From Marispirochaeta sp964554875 (lineage in GTDB: Bacteria; Spirochaetota; Spirochaetia; JC444; Marispirochaetaceae): a DNA stretch of 64,000 nucleotides. The stretch is from the NCBI GenBank assembly GCA_964554875.1, contig CAZKQJ010000016.1:26583-90582 (forward strand). The letters are read 5' to 3'. Positions within the stretch are counted from its first letter, which is position 1. Each line of letters opens with the position of its first letter. The notes below the pieces were generated by a model. It was not told the origin of the DNA and did not search any database. It worked only from the letters and a program-made list of their open reading frames with translations. A program made the position numbers and the translations under genes. Below are positions 1 to 8,532 of the stretch, one piece after another.

Positions 1-555
1 GTTTCCGGCAATGCGTATGCCGGCGGCACAAAGACAACATTCAGTGTTGTAAGGTACGGTAATGTAACCGGAAGCCGAGGTTCGGTTGTTCCATTCTTTA
101 AAAAGCTGATAGAGAAAGGGGAACAGGCGCTACCGATTACCGACTACAGAATGACCAGGTTCTGGATTACCCTTGACCAGGGGGTTGATCTGGTTTTTCG
201 GGCTCTTTCAGAAGCCAGAGGTGGGGAAATCTATGTATCGAAAATACCGTCTTACAAGATTACCGATCTTGCTAAAGCGATGAAAAGTGATGTTGAACTG
301 CGCGAAGTAGGAATCCGGGAAGGGGAAAAGCTCCACGAAGTAATGATAACTGAAGAAGATTCCCGCCTTACCTATGATTATGGAGATCATTACATTATCT
401 ATCCTCATTTTGACTGGTGGGACATAGAGAAACATTTCAAAAAGGGCGGACAACTTGTAAAAGAGGGATTCAGATACTCTTCCGACAATAATGAGCAGTG
501 GTTATCTGAAGATGATATGCGCATCAAACTTAAAGATATAGAGATTGTGTATTAA
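1..555 (+). CDS. pseB: UDP-N-acetylglucosamine 4,6-dehydratase (inverting), C-terminal part
   Basis: The 5' end lies outside the window; the frame is open from base 1, leaving 184 residues. The product is the C-terminal half of an extended SDR that converts UDP-GlcNAc to UDP-2-acetamido-2,6-dideoxy-4-keto-L-arabino-hexose, the first step of pseudaminic acid synthesis. The fragment carries the family signatures SVVRYGNV (window residues 15-22), GSRGSVVPFF, and LPITDYRMTRFWITL (about 44-58). A methionine at base 151 lies inside the conserved core and is not a start. Identity is supported by pseC, pseF, pseG and pseHI directly downstream in pathway context. Confidence 0.93.
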   Translation, partial: VSGNAYAGGTKTTFSVVRYGNVTGSRGSVVPFFKKLIEKGEQALPITDYRMTRFWITLDQGVDLVFRALSEARGGEIYVSKIPSYKITDLAKAMKSDVELREVGIREGEKLHEVMITEEDSRLTYDYGDHYIIYPHFDWWDIEKHFKKGGQLVKEGFRYSSDNNEQWLSEDDMRIKLKDIEIVY

Positions 556-559
556 TAAT

Positions 560-1711
560 ATGAATTCCTTTATAAATTACGGGCGTCAGTGGATAGATGA
601 CAACGATGTGGACGAAGTCATAAAAGCACTTAAATCGGATTACCTGACGCAGGGGCCGGCGGTCGAAGTATTTGAAGATACTATCTGTGAGTATACAGGT
701 GCCAAGCATTGTGTAGCCGTATCCAATGCTACCGCAGGGTTACACCTCGCAGTCCGTGCCTTGGGCATAGAAAAAGATTCTGAAGGTATAACGTCGCCAA
801 ATACATTTGTCGCCAGTTCCAATGCCCTTATTTACAATGAACTGAAGCCCGTATTTGCTGATATTGATGCTGCTACCTATAATATTGATCCCTTTAAAAT
901 CAAAGAAAAAATAAGTGAGAAAACAAAAGTTATTATTCCTGTTCATTTTGCAGGGCGCCCATGTGATATGGCAGCTATACGTAAACTAACAGAAGAAAAC
1001 AAAATCCATATTATCGAAGACGCTGCACATGCTATAGGGTCGGTGTATGAAAACGGAAAGAAAGTAGGGTCCTGTGTTTACAGCGATATGACAGTCTTTT
1101 CCTTTCATCCTGTCAAGACTATTACAACAGGAGAGGGCGGTGCGGTAACCACCAATGACAGGGACTTGTATGAAAAACTGAAAATGCTCAGATCCCACGG
1201 AATAACCAGGGATGCATCATATTTAACATCAAATCCTGGCCCCTGGTATTATGAAATGCACGAGCTTGGGTTTAATTACAGAATGACGGATATTCAGGCA
1301 GCTCTGGGTACAGCACAGATGAAAAAACTTGAGAGCTTCAAGGCGCGCCGCAGTTATATCATTCAGCGCTACAATGAAGCATTTTCTTCACTTGATCATC
1401 TTCAAACCCCGCTTGCAGATGACGGCAACAGTTGTTTTCATCTGTATGTAGTAAAGATTGATTTTAAAAGACTGGGGAAATCCCGGAAGAGCGTAATGGA
1501 AGCGCTTCGTTCAAAGAAAATAGGCACCCAGGTACATTATATTCCTGTTCATACGCAGCCGTATTATTCTAAGGAATACAGATATACATATGGGGATTAC
1601 CCGGAATCTGAGAAATATTACGAATCGGCGCTTTCGTTGCCTCTTTATCCGTCAATGACTGATGCCGACATTGAACGGGTTATATCTTCTATTAAAGAAT
1701 TATTCGTATGA
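560..1711 (+). CDS. pseC: UDP-4-amino-4,6-dideoxy-N-acetyl-beta-L-altrosamine transaminase
   Basis: PLP-dependent DegT/DnrJ/EryC1 aminotransferase that aminates C4 of the PseB product using glutamate. The internal aldimine lysine is in SFHPVKTITTGEGGA (K186 counted from this start), and the cofactor aspartate is in IEDAAHAIGS (D154). At 383 residues it has the normal family length. The ATG at 560 is chosen because it gives the usual short N terminus ending in YGRQWI; an in-frame TTG at 545 would add five residues and overlap pseB. Neither start has a strong Shine-Dalgarno site, so translational coupling to pseB is likely. The stop overlaps the pseF start (ATGA). Confidence 0.93.
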   Translation: MNSFINYGRQWIDDNDVDEVIKALKSDYLTQGPAVEVFEDTICEYTGAKHCVAVSNATAGLHLAVRALGIEKDSEGITSPNTFVASSNALIYNELKPVFADIDAATYNIDPFKIKEKISEKTKVIIPVHFAGRPCDMAAIRKLTEENKIHIIEDAAHAIGSVYENGKKVGSCVYSDMTVFSFHPVKTITTGEGGAVTTNDRDLYEKLKMLRSHGITRDASYLTSNPGPWYYEMHELGFNYRMTDIQAALGTAQMKKLESFKARRSYIIQRYNEAFSSLDHLQTPLADDGNSCFHLYVVKIDFKRLGKSRKSVMEALRSKKIGTQVHYIPVHTQPYYSKEYRYTYGDYPESEKYYESALSLPLYPSMTDADIERVISSIKELFV

Positions 1712-2394
1712 ACAGGATCGCTATTATTCCTGCACGTGGCGGGAGTAAAAGAATACCCGGTAAGAACATTCGAAACTTTCTTGGAAAACCGATAATTGCT
1801 TATTCAATAGAAGCAGCCCGTGGGTGTGGTCTTTTTGATGAGATTATGGTTTCAACCGACAGTCGTGAGATTGCAGATGTGGCAATATCCTACGGTGCAT
1901 CCGTTCCATTTTATCGTTCCAGGGAAAATTCCGACGATTATGCGCCTCTTGCGAGTGTTCTTTTGGAAGTTCTGACACAATATCGACAGCAGAATAAAGA
2001 GTGGGAAAATATCTGCTGCATTTTGCCGACTGCTCCTTTCGTAAGGAGTCATGATCTGCTAAATGCCTGGAGTATAATGGAAAAGACCGGGGCCAATGGT
2101 ATTGTCTCGGTTTGCCGTTTCTCGTATCCGGTTCAGCGTGCTCTGAAGATAAAAGAGGACCGTATTTTTATGGCCGAGCCTGAATATGCTTTTACACGCA
2201 GTCAGGACCTCGAGTCGATGTATCATGATGCAGGTCAGTTTTATTTTATAAATGGTAAAACCCTGGAGGAAGAAAAAACCCTTTTCTGTTCTTCCGTTGC
2301 AGGATTTGAGATTGAAGAGCTCAGAGTGCAGGATATTGATTCTGAGTCTGACTGGAAGTTGGCAGAAATTAAATATTCCTTTTTGAGTCAATGA
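1708..2394 (+). CDS. pseF: CMP-pseudaminic acid synthetase
   Basis: Cytidylyltransferase that activates the finished nonulosonic acid with CTP. The N terminus shows the CMP-NeuAc synthetase signature PARGGSKRIPGKN (residues 8-20), and the ILPTAPF segment matches the nucleotide-binding region. Length (228 aa) is normal. It overlaps pseC and pseG by four bases each, indicating one tightly coupled operon. Assignment to Pse rather than another nonulosonic acid rests on its neighbours pseB, pseC, pseG and pseHI. Confidence 0.9.
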   Translation: MNRIAIIPARGGSKRIPGKNIRNFLGKPIIAYSIEAARGCGLFDEIMVSTDSREIADVAISYGASVPFYRSRENSDDYAPLASVLLEVLTQYRQQNKEWENICCILPTAPFVRSHDLLNAWSIMEKTGANGIVSVCRFSYPVQRALKIKEDRIFMAEPEYAFTRSQDLESMYHDAGQFYFINGKTLEEEKTLFCSSVAGFEIEELRVQDIDSESDWKLAEIKYSFLSQ

Positions 2395-3398
2395 AAAACA
2401 GAGTCAGGTTGTTTACTGTTGCCGATCCGGAAATCGGACTCGGACATCTTTTCAGGTGTGATGCCCTTGCATTCGCGTTTGTCCAGCAAAACATACCTGC
2501 TGAACTGGTTGTAGGCTGTAAAGCCGGAATCGATTGGGTCCGGGAAAAACCCTTGTATTCTTCCTGGAGGTTGAGAAACTGGACTAATGATGCAGATTGC
2601 ATAGAGAAAGAACTGGAGGATTGTGAAATCCCTGTTTTTGATGCATACAGAGTTGAAAAGTTTGTTTGGGATGCCGTGCGGAATTCCAACAGAGAGGTTG
2701 TAGTATTCGACGACTACGGTGAAAAACCGTATTTTAAGGGAATTCTGATTAATGGTAGTCCAGGAGCTGACCTGGTCGGTTATAAGGATTTACCTGACCG
2801 GCAATTACTGCTGGGGCCTTTGTATCAGGTGTTGAGGCCGCCTTTCTGGGAAAAGACTCATCGAATAATTAGAAGAAAAGTTGAATCAGTCGGAATTATG
2901 CTTGGTGGAACTGATCATAGGGGACTGTTTCCAGCGATTATTAAAACCGTGAGGAATATGCTGCCGTATGATGTAGTGATTTATGTGATTGGTAATAATG
3001 AAGGAATGTCAGTTTTAGACAATGTTAATTTCACTGGTTTATTAGATTCCGCAAGCGTTAAAGTCTTATTTGATAAACTTGATTTACTTTTCACTGCAGC
3101 AGGGCAAACTTCAGCTGAAGCAGTTTCATGTGCATTACCTGTGATTGTCTTTACTACAGCACAGAACCAGATTACTAATTTCAATGGATTACTTAAACGA
3201 AACCTTGGAATTGATGGGAGCGTTTTATTACAACGAAGACTAATAGATAAAAAAAAATTAGCTAAAATAATGCTGGCAATTAGTGACTATTCTATCCGTA
3301 AAGAGATCAGCGAAAGGGAAGCTGGTTTGGATATGGAAATGTCTACAAAAAGATTAACAATACGAGTAAAAGAAATTTTTTCAAGGTCGGCTCTATGA
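2391..3398 (+). CDS. pseG: UDP-2,4-diacetamido-2,4,6-trideoxy-beta-L-altropyranose hydrolase
   Basis: GT-B-fold hydrolase that releases UDP from the fourth pathway intermediate, supplying the free hexose for PseI. The N-terminal motif GLGHLFRC (residues 16-23) contains the proposed catalytic histidine (H19), and the C-terminal half has the AAGQTSAEAVSCALPVIVF nucleotide-sugar-binding segment. In many bacteria PseH is a C-terminal extension of PseG; here PseG ends normally at 335 aa and the acetyltransferase is attached to the next protein instead. Stop and next start overlap by four bases. Confidence 0.9.
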   Translation: MKNRVRLFTVADPEIGLGHLFRCDALAFAFVQQNIPAELVVGCKAGIDWVREKPLYSSWRLRNWTNDADCIEKELEDCEIPVFDAYRVEKFVWDAVRNSNREVVVFDDYGEKPYFKGILINGSPGADLVGYKDLPDRQLLLGPLYQVLRPPFWEKTHRIIRRKVESVGIMLGGTDHRGLFPAIIKTVRNMLPYDVVIYVIGNNEGMSVLDNVNFTGLLDSASVKVLFDKLDLLFTAAGQTSAEAVSCALPVIVFTTAQNQITNFNGLLKRNLGIDGSVLLQRRLIDKKKLAKIMLAISDYSIRKEISEREAGLDMEMSTKRLTIRVKEIFSRSAL

Positions 3399-4855
3399 TT
3401 AACTGTATCCCATATCAATATCTTGATGTTGAATCGAGTAAAAAGGTTCTTTCCTGGCGTAACCATGAAGGCGTAAGAATGTGGATGAAAAATTCTGCTA
3501 AGATAACCTACCCGGAACATGAAGAATTTGTTAATTCGTTAAAAAACAGAAAAGACAGTCTGTATTATCTTGTCTATGAAGATGGTGAAGCAATTGGAAC
3601 TATAAATTTAACTCGTCGGGATAAAGAAACTGCTGAAGGAGGGCTACTAAAAAATCCGGATATATCAAATAAGGTTGGCCAGCAGTTAATTGAGTGTCTT
3701 GAGAGAGAAGCTGTGAAGAATGGATATAACTCCATCATTCTGGAAGTTCAAGAGCAAAATAATAGGGCTGTTCAATTGTATGAAAAAATGGGTTACCAGA
3801 ATATTAAAAGTTCGGAAGAATATGCTGTCTACAAAAAAAATAACATTCGTTTAACAATTGTAGTTGCTGAACTTTCGGCGAACCATTCAAAAGATATTGA
3901 TATCGCAAAGAAATCGATCCATGAAGCAGCAATATCCGGGGCTGACGCAGTTAAAATACAAACCTATACAGCAGATACATTAACTATTGATAGCGACAAT
4001 AAATACTTCAAAATTAATCAGGGGACTCTCTGGGATGGAAGAACTCTTTATGATCTATATAAGGAGGCATACACACCCTGGGAGTGGCATGAAGAATTAC
4101 GCGATCTTGCAGAATCCCTGGGAATGCTGTTCTTTTCAACACCTTTTGATAAAAGCGCGGTAGATTTTCTCGAACAAAAACGGGTTCCTCTTTATAAGAT
4201 TGCATCCTTCGAAATCACTGATATACCTCTTATAGAGTATACCGCTTCAAAAGGAAAGCCGATGATTATTTCTACCGGAATTGCGGATGCTGGAGATATT
4301 CAGCTTGCGGTTGATGCCTGCAGAAAAGTCGGAAATAAAGATATTACTCTTTTGCAGTGCACTTCAAGTTATCCTGCACCGGTGGAAGAGGCGAATTTAC
4401 GTATGATTCCCAGTCTGGCGGAGACATTTGGGGTTAAATCCGGGTTGTCTGACCACACCATGGGGTCAGCGGTTTCTGTGGCGGCTGTAGCACTGGGTGC
4501 TTCCATGATTGAGAAACATTTTATCCTTGATAGAAGTATGGGAGGGCCGGATGCAGCCTTTTCTATGGAACCAGAGGAATTTAAAAGAATGGTAGACGAT
4601 ATAAGAACAGTTGAGAAAGCCCTGGGAAACGTTGATTATTCGTTGACTGCGAGAAAGAAAAAGAGCCGGAAATTTTCTCGCAGCCTTTTTGCGGTGGAGG
4701 ATATACCTGCCGGCAGTACTATAACAGAAAGGAATGTGCGTTCGATTCGACCCGGAGACGGAATGCATCCGAAATATTTATCAGAGATATTAGGAAAAAC
4801 CGCTGCCAAGGATATAAAACGAGCACATCCGATCGATTTCAGCAGTATAAGTTAA
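3395..4855 (+). CDS. pseI: PseH-PseI fusion: GNAT acetyltransferase joined to pseudaminic acid synthase
   Basis: One 486-residue frame encodes two enzymes. Residues 1 to about 148 form a GNAT domain like PseH, which N-acetylates C4 of the UDP-amino sugar (segment NRAVQLYEKMGYQNI at 123-137). Residues about 152-425 form a NeuB-family synthase beginning VVAELSANHSKD (156-167), which condenses the hexose with phosphoenolpyruvate. A C-terminal SAF domain (about 428-481) is present, as in normal PseI and NeuB. There is no stop or frame change between the halves. Start overlaps pseG by four bases. A search for other PseH-PseI chains would show how rare this order is. Confidence 0.88.
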   Translation: MINCIPYQYLDVESSKKVLSWRNHEGVRMWMKNSAKITYPEHEEFVNSLKNRKDSLYYLVYEDGEAIGTINLTRRDKETAEGGLLKNPDISNKVGQQLIECLEREAVKNGYNSIILEVQEQNNRAVQLYEKMGYQNIKSSEEYAVYKKNNIRLTIVVAELSANHSKDIDIAKKSIHEAAISGADAVKIQTYTADTLTIDSDNKYFKINQGTLWDGRTLYDLYKEAYTPWEWHEELRDLAESLGMLFFSTPFDKSAVDFLEQKRVPLYKIASFEITDIPLIEYTASKGKPMIISTGIADAGDIQLAVDACRKVGNKDITLLQCTSSYPAPVEEANLRMIPSLAETFGVKSGLSDHTMGSAVSVAAVALGASMIEKHFILDRSMGGPDAAFSMEPEEFKRMVDDIRTVEKALGNVDYSLTARKKKSRKFSRSLFAVEDIPAGSTITERNVRSIRPGDGMHPKYLSEILGKTAAKDIKRAHPIDFSSIS

Positions 4856-4902
4856 GAGTTGAAAAAATGTGTACAGCACTTCTGTAAATTGAAAGGTGAT
4901 GC

Positions 4903-6144
4903 ATGAAGAAGTATTTGTGTAGCGTGATCGCAAAGATGTTCGGTCCAAGCGTGGTCGCAAGGACGCTGTTCTATTTGGAACTTGTTGGCCAGATTGATTC
5001 TGACAAAGTGAATGTCCTGGTCCATTCCAGGAGTATTTTTTCAAAGGATATCCAAAAGCTGAGGAACTCGAAAGAACTAAATTATATTGTCCTTTCCAAC
5101 GGATTATTATCTGCTGTACAAGGTGTATGGCTGCCGAAAACCGCCCAGGAACAGACCTTCTACTATAAAAATTTACCTTCCCATTCAGATGAGTGGGCTC
5201 TGTGCAACACATTTGCTGAAGAATTACTTCGTTTGATATCTGAAAGATGCGATTTAAAGGGTGTACTATCGGCCAATTTTGATTATTGGCAGGATGCTGG
5301 CTTTCGTCATGTTTGTGAGAGAACTGCTTATTCCTTTATGGTGCTACGTCGTGAGAACGAAGTTACTAAAAAAGCGGTCAATATGTCCCTGGACCGATAT
5401 CGGAATGTAGAAATTGGTATTATCGATTTGGCGATGGTCTTCAGTGATTCAGCAAAATTTATGATGGAGACAATCAATTCTGATAAACTAAAATTTGAAA
5501 AGATCGTGGTTACTGGTTCGCCGCGGCTTGATTGCGATCAGGATTTTAACTCTGTTAACGAAAACGTAACCAAGACAGATATTGTTTTTTTTACCTATTT
5601 GAACGGAAACTATTGTGAAGATCCTCGTAATTTTTGGGAAGTCGTCAAGACAGTTTATGAAATAACTCAGAAAAATAAAAAAAATCTAGTTATAAAATGT
5701 AAAAATAAAAGCGATAAAAAAAAGCTGAAAAAGCAATTCTCTGAGTACTTGCTTGATCCCAAATCAGTGGCATGGTCAATAAACGGTACAACTTCACAGT
5801 TAACATCAAAAGCAATTTGTGCCATAGCATTTAATTCTACGGTTCTTGTAGAGTTGCTCTCCATGCCGATTCCCTTGGTTGTTCCATTTGTATATATAAA
5901 CGACGAGGAGAAAAATGATGTCATTCTTCATGAGGCAAAAAAGGCTGAAGATTCCGGTCTTTTCCATGTAGAAAACATCAATAAGCTGAAAGTAATTTTA
6001 GAAAAAATATTTCAAAACAGAAATAAATACAACTTTAATGATGATTTAAGATTGAAATTGCTCGATAAGTATGTTGGCTGGAATCCCGGAAAACCCTCGT
6101 ATCTGCGTGTAGAAAAGGCTATTTTGAGTCATAGGAAAAATTAA
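4903..6144 (+). CDS. Predicted GT-B-like surface-carbohydrate protein
   Basis: 413 residues, not recognised as a named family. The C-terminal half has features of GT-B capsule or glycerophosphotransferase-like proteins: VVTGSPRLDCD near the middle, followed by AFNSTVLVELLSMPIPLVVPF, the usual donor-binding turn. There is no signal peptide or clear membrane segment, so it probably acts in the cytoplasm. A good ribosome site (GAAAGGTG) precedes the ATG. It starts 47 bases after pseHI and overlaps the next gene by one base. A role in transferring or processing pseudaminic acid is an inference from position. Confidence 0.55.
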   Translation: MKKYLCSVIAKMFGPSVVARTLFYLELVGQIDSDKVNVLVHSRSIFSKDIQKLRNSKELNYIVLSNGLLSAVQGVWLPKTAQEQTFYYKNLPSHSDEWALCNTFAEELLRLISERCDLKGVLSANFDYWQDAGFRHVCERTAYSFMVLRRENEVTKKAVNMSLDRYRNVEIGIIDLAMVFSDSAKFMMETINSDKLKFEKIVVTGSPRLDCDQDFNSVNENVTKTDIVFFTYLNGNYCEDPRNFWEVVKTVYEITQKNKKNLVIKCKNKSDKKKLKKQFSEYLLDPKSVAWSINGTTSQLTSKAICAIAFNSTVLVELLSMPIPLVVPFVYINDEEKNDVILHEAKKAEDSGLFHVENINKLKVILEKIFQNRNKYNFNDDLRLKLLDKYVGWNPGKPSYLRVEKAILSHRKN

Positions 6145-7649
6145 TGTTTAAAGCTCTGTACGCAGTATCAAGAATCCCCGAATGGAAGGATGTATCACTG
6201 CGGTTGTCTGAAAAGTTTTCCATTCAGCCTGTATACTGGATCTGCTCTTCTGCATTTAGGAATGATATTGAATCAACATATCGAGGCATTATTTATCATG
6301 AGACTGTGGATGCAAACCGGGGGATATTTCCGGAAGGGGTAATGGTAAAGAACTTTTTATGGAAAAACACAATCCTTGAATATGCTGAATTGGAAAGAGA
6401 GTTCTATGTGCTGCTTAACCGGCATGATATAGATGGGTCATTTAGCTATGAAGACAGGAAAAGATTATATTACAGTCAGCTTAACTACTGGCTGAACGTA
6501 ATCCATAACATGAAAATAGATGTTCTTGTTCTTTCTGAAACCCCCCATGCGATTTCTCATTTTGTTCTTTACACCATATGTAAAAAGCTAAATATCCGAA
6601 CTCTAATGCTGTCTCTGACTACTTTACCGGGAACCCTTTATGTAAAGGAATCTTTTTCTGATGTTCCAATTATACCTGTTAATAAAAAGGACACTGAAAA
6701 GTTGAACCAGGTAATGTCTGTCAACATAAATAAAATACTGAACACTAATGAATCTCCCTGGTACATGATTAAGCAGCGAAAGTTGTTTGTCCGGGCGGGC
6801 CTCACAATCAGACTCCAGGCGCTTTTGTCATTATTTCCTTTTCTACTAGAGAAAGTTCGTATTCTGCCCAGAAAACCTTACAATGAATTCTATAAAAAAA
6901 GAGGGAAGACGTTTGAAGAATCAGATTATACTCGCAGTGAGTTTGCTCTTAAACGTATGGAACTTCGGAAACGACAGTACAGACTGCGGCAATCCTACAG
7001 GGCCCTCTGTGAGACCCCGGATCTGAATAAGCCGTATCTTTATTTCCCGCTCCATTTTCAGCCGGAGCGTTCCTCCTGCCCCGAAGGTTCTGTATATGCA
7101 GATCAACAGTTAGTAATACAGATGATTGCAGATAAATTGCCGGACGACACATATTTATATGTAAAAGAACATCCATCGCAATTCCTGATGACCCGTGGGG
7201 CCCTTGGCAGGACGCAATATTTTTATGAAGATGTTAAGAAACTGCCGCGGGTTGCACTTGTGGACGATACGTTTTCTTCCCGGCGGTTGATTGAGAATTC
7301 ACTATCAGTAGTAACCTTGACAGGTACGGCCGGCATGGAGGCTTTGTTCTGTGCAAGACCAGCTTTGGTTTTTGGTTATGCGTGGTACAGGAAAATCCCG
7401 GGTGTGTTTTATATTGAAGACCCTCAGGAGCTGGAGTCTGCTCTTGCCCGAATAAAAAGCGGTTTTACGGTAGATACAGATACGGTCCTGAATTACCTTG
7501 AGCAGTATAAATCGTGTTTTTTTGCCGGATATGTAACTCGATGGTCCATGAACTCTGTTTCAATCAGTTATGAGGAAAATGTCAATGCGCTGTATCAGGG
7601 TATTGCGTCTATTCTATTGTATCTCGGTTATAAGGAGAATCTGAAATAA
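6144..7649 (+). CDS. Predicted capsule-polysaccharide-type glycosyltransferase-like protein
   Basis: 501 residues resembling capsular polysaccharide biosynthesis proteins. The central part has DVLVLSETPHAISHFVLYT; further on are YLYFPLHFQPERSS and YLYVKEHPSQF, then a glycine-rich VVTLTGTAGMEALFCARPALVFG turn, as in GT-B capsule-export and glycosyltransferase families. Start and stop overlap both neighbours by one base (TAATG), so it is translated in the same operon. It is the last AT-rich gene before the composition changes at about 7650. Acceptor and donor cannot be read from sequence. Confidence 0.6.
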   Translation: MFKALYAVSRIPEWKDVSLRLSEKFSIQPVYWICSSAFRNDIESTYRGIIYHETVDANRGIFPEGVMVKNFLWKNTILEYAELEREFYVLLNRHDIDGSFSYEDRKRLYYSQLNYWLNVIHNMKIDVLVLSETPHAISHFVLYTICKKLNIRTLMLSLTTLPGTLYVKESFSDVPIIPVNKKDTEKLNQVMSVNINKILNTNESPWYMIKQRKLFVRAGLTIRLQALLSLFPFLLEKVRILPRKPYNEFYKKRGKTFEESDYTRSEFALKRMELRKRQYRLRQSYRALCETPDLNKPYLYFPLHFQPERSSCPEGSVYADQQLVIQMIADKLPDDTYLYVKEHPSQFLMTRGALGRTQYFYEDVKKLPRVALVDDTFSSRRLIENSLSVVTLTGTAGMEALFCARPALVFGYAWYRKIPGVFYIEDPQELESALARIKSGFTVDTDTVLNYLEQYKSCFFAGYVTRWSMNSVSISYEENVNALYQGIASILLYLGYKENLK

Positions 7650-8530
7650 TGTATAGAAATACCTACTCCCCCCCCACCGTAATCGCCGAAATCGGTTGTA
7701 ACCATAAGGGAGAAATGGACATTGCCAAAGAACTGATCAAGATGGCCGCCATCTTCTGCAAGGCACCGGTGGCAAAGTTCCAGAAACGTACCCCCAGGGA
7801 GCTGTTGAGCGAGGAACAGTACAACGCTCCCCATCCCAACCCCATGCATGCCTACGGACAAACCTACGGTGCCCACCGAGAGTACCTGGAGCTTACTGTG
7901 GACCAGCATCGGGAACTGATGGACTATTGTAACGAGTTCGGCGTTGTGTACAGCTCTTCCGTATGGGACATGACTTCCGCACGGGAGATTGCATCCCTTG
8001 ATCCGAAACTGATCAAGGTGCCCTCCGCCATGAATAACTACACGGCAATGCTGGAATACCTCTGTGATGACTACGGCGGGCAGATCCATATCTCCACGGG
8101 TATGTCAACCACCGAAGAGGTCGACGATATGGTCGCCTTGTTCGAAAAAAAAGGACGCGCGAAGGACCTGGTCCTCTACGCCTGTACCTCCGGTTACCCG
8201 GTACCTTTCGAGGACGTCAAGCTTTTGGATATTCCGGACCTTATACAGCGCTACGGCGGACGTGTAGGGGACATCGGCTTCTCCGGGCATCATCTGGGTA
8301 TCGCCATCGATGTGGCTGCCTATGCTCTGGGGGCAACGTGGATCGAGCGCCATTTTACCCTGGATCGTACCTGGAAGGGGACCGACCATGCAGCATCCCT
8401 GGAGCCCGACGGTCTCCGGCGGCTGGTTCGCGATCTGAATGCGACGTATAAGTCCATGGGGCGGAAGGACGGCGGCCTTCTGGACATCGAGGTAGAACAG
8501 CGGGAAAAACTCAAATGGAGGGCACGCTAG
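7649..8530 (+). CDS. NeuB-family nonulosonic acid synthase lacking a SAF domain
   Basis: 293-residue phosphoenolpyruvate-condensing synthase. The TIM-barrel signatures VIAEIGCNHKGEMDIAK (11-27), VAKFQKR, STGMSTTEEVDDM and GFSGHHLGIAIDVAAYALGATWIERHFTLDR are clear. Unlike PseI upstream it has no antifreeze-like SAF domain and stops about 50 residues earlier. It directly precedes a CMP-sugar synthetase fused to a phosphatase, which suggests a phosphorylated product such as Kdn-9-phosphate; this is inference. A run of eight C (7668-7675) lies at codons 7-9. GC content is much higher than in the genes before it. Confidence 0.85.
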   Translation: MYRNTYSPPTVIAEIGCNHKGEMDIAKELIKMAAIFCKAPVAKFQKRTPRELLSEEQYNAPHPNPMHAYGQTYGAHREYLELTVDQHRELMDYCNEFGVVYSSSVWDMTSAREIASLDPKLIKVPSAMNNYTAMLEYLCDDYGGQIHISTGMSTTEEVDDMVALFEKKGRAKDLVLYACTSGYPVPFEDVKLLDIPDLIQRYGGRVGDIGFSGHHLGIAIDVAAYALGATWIERHFTLDRTWKGTDHAASLEPDGLRRLVRDLNATYKSMGRKDGGLLDIEVEQREKLKWRAR

Positions 8531-8532
8531 GC

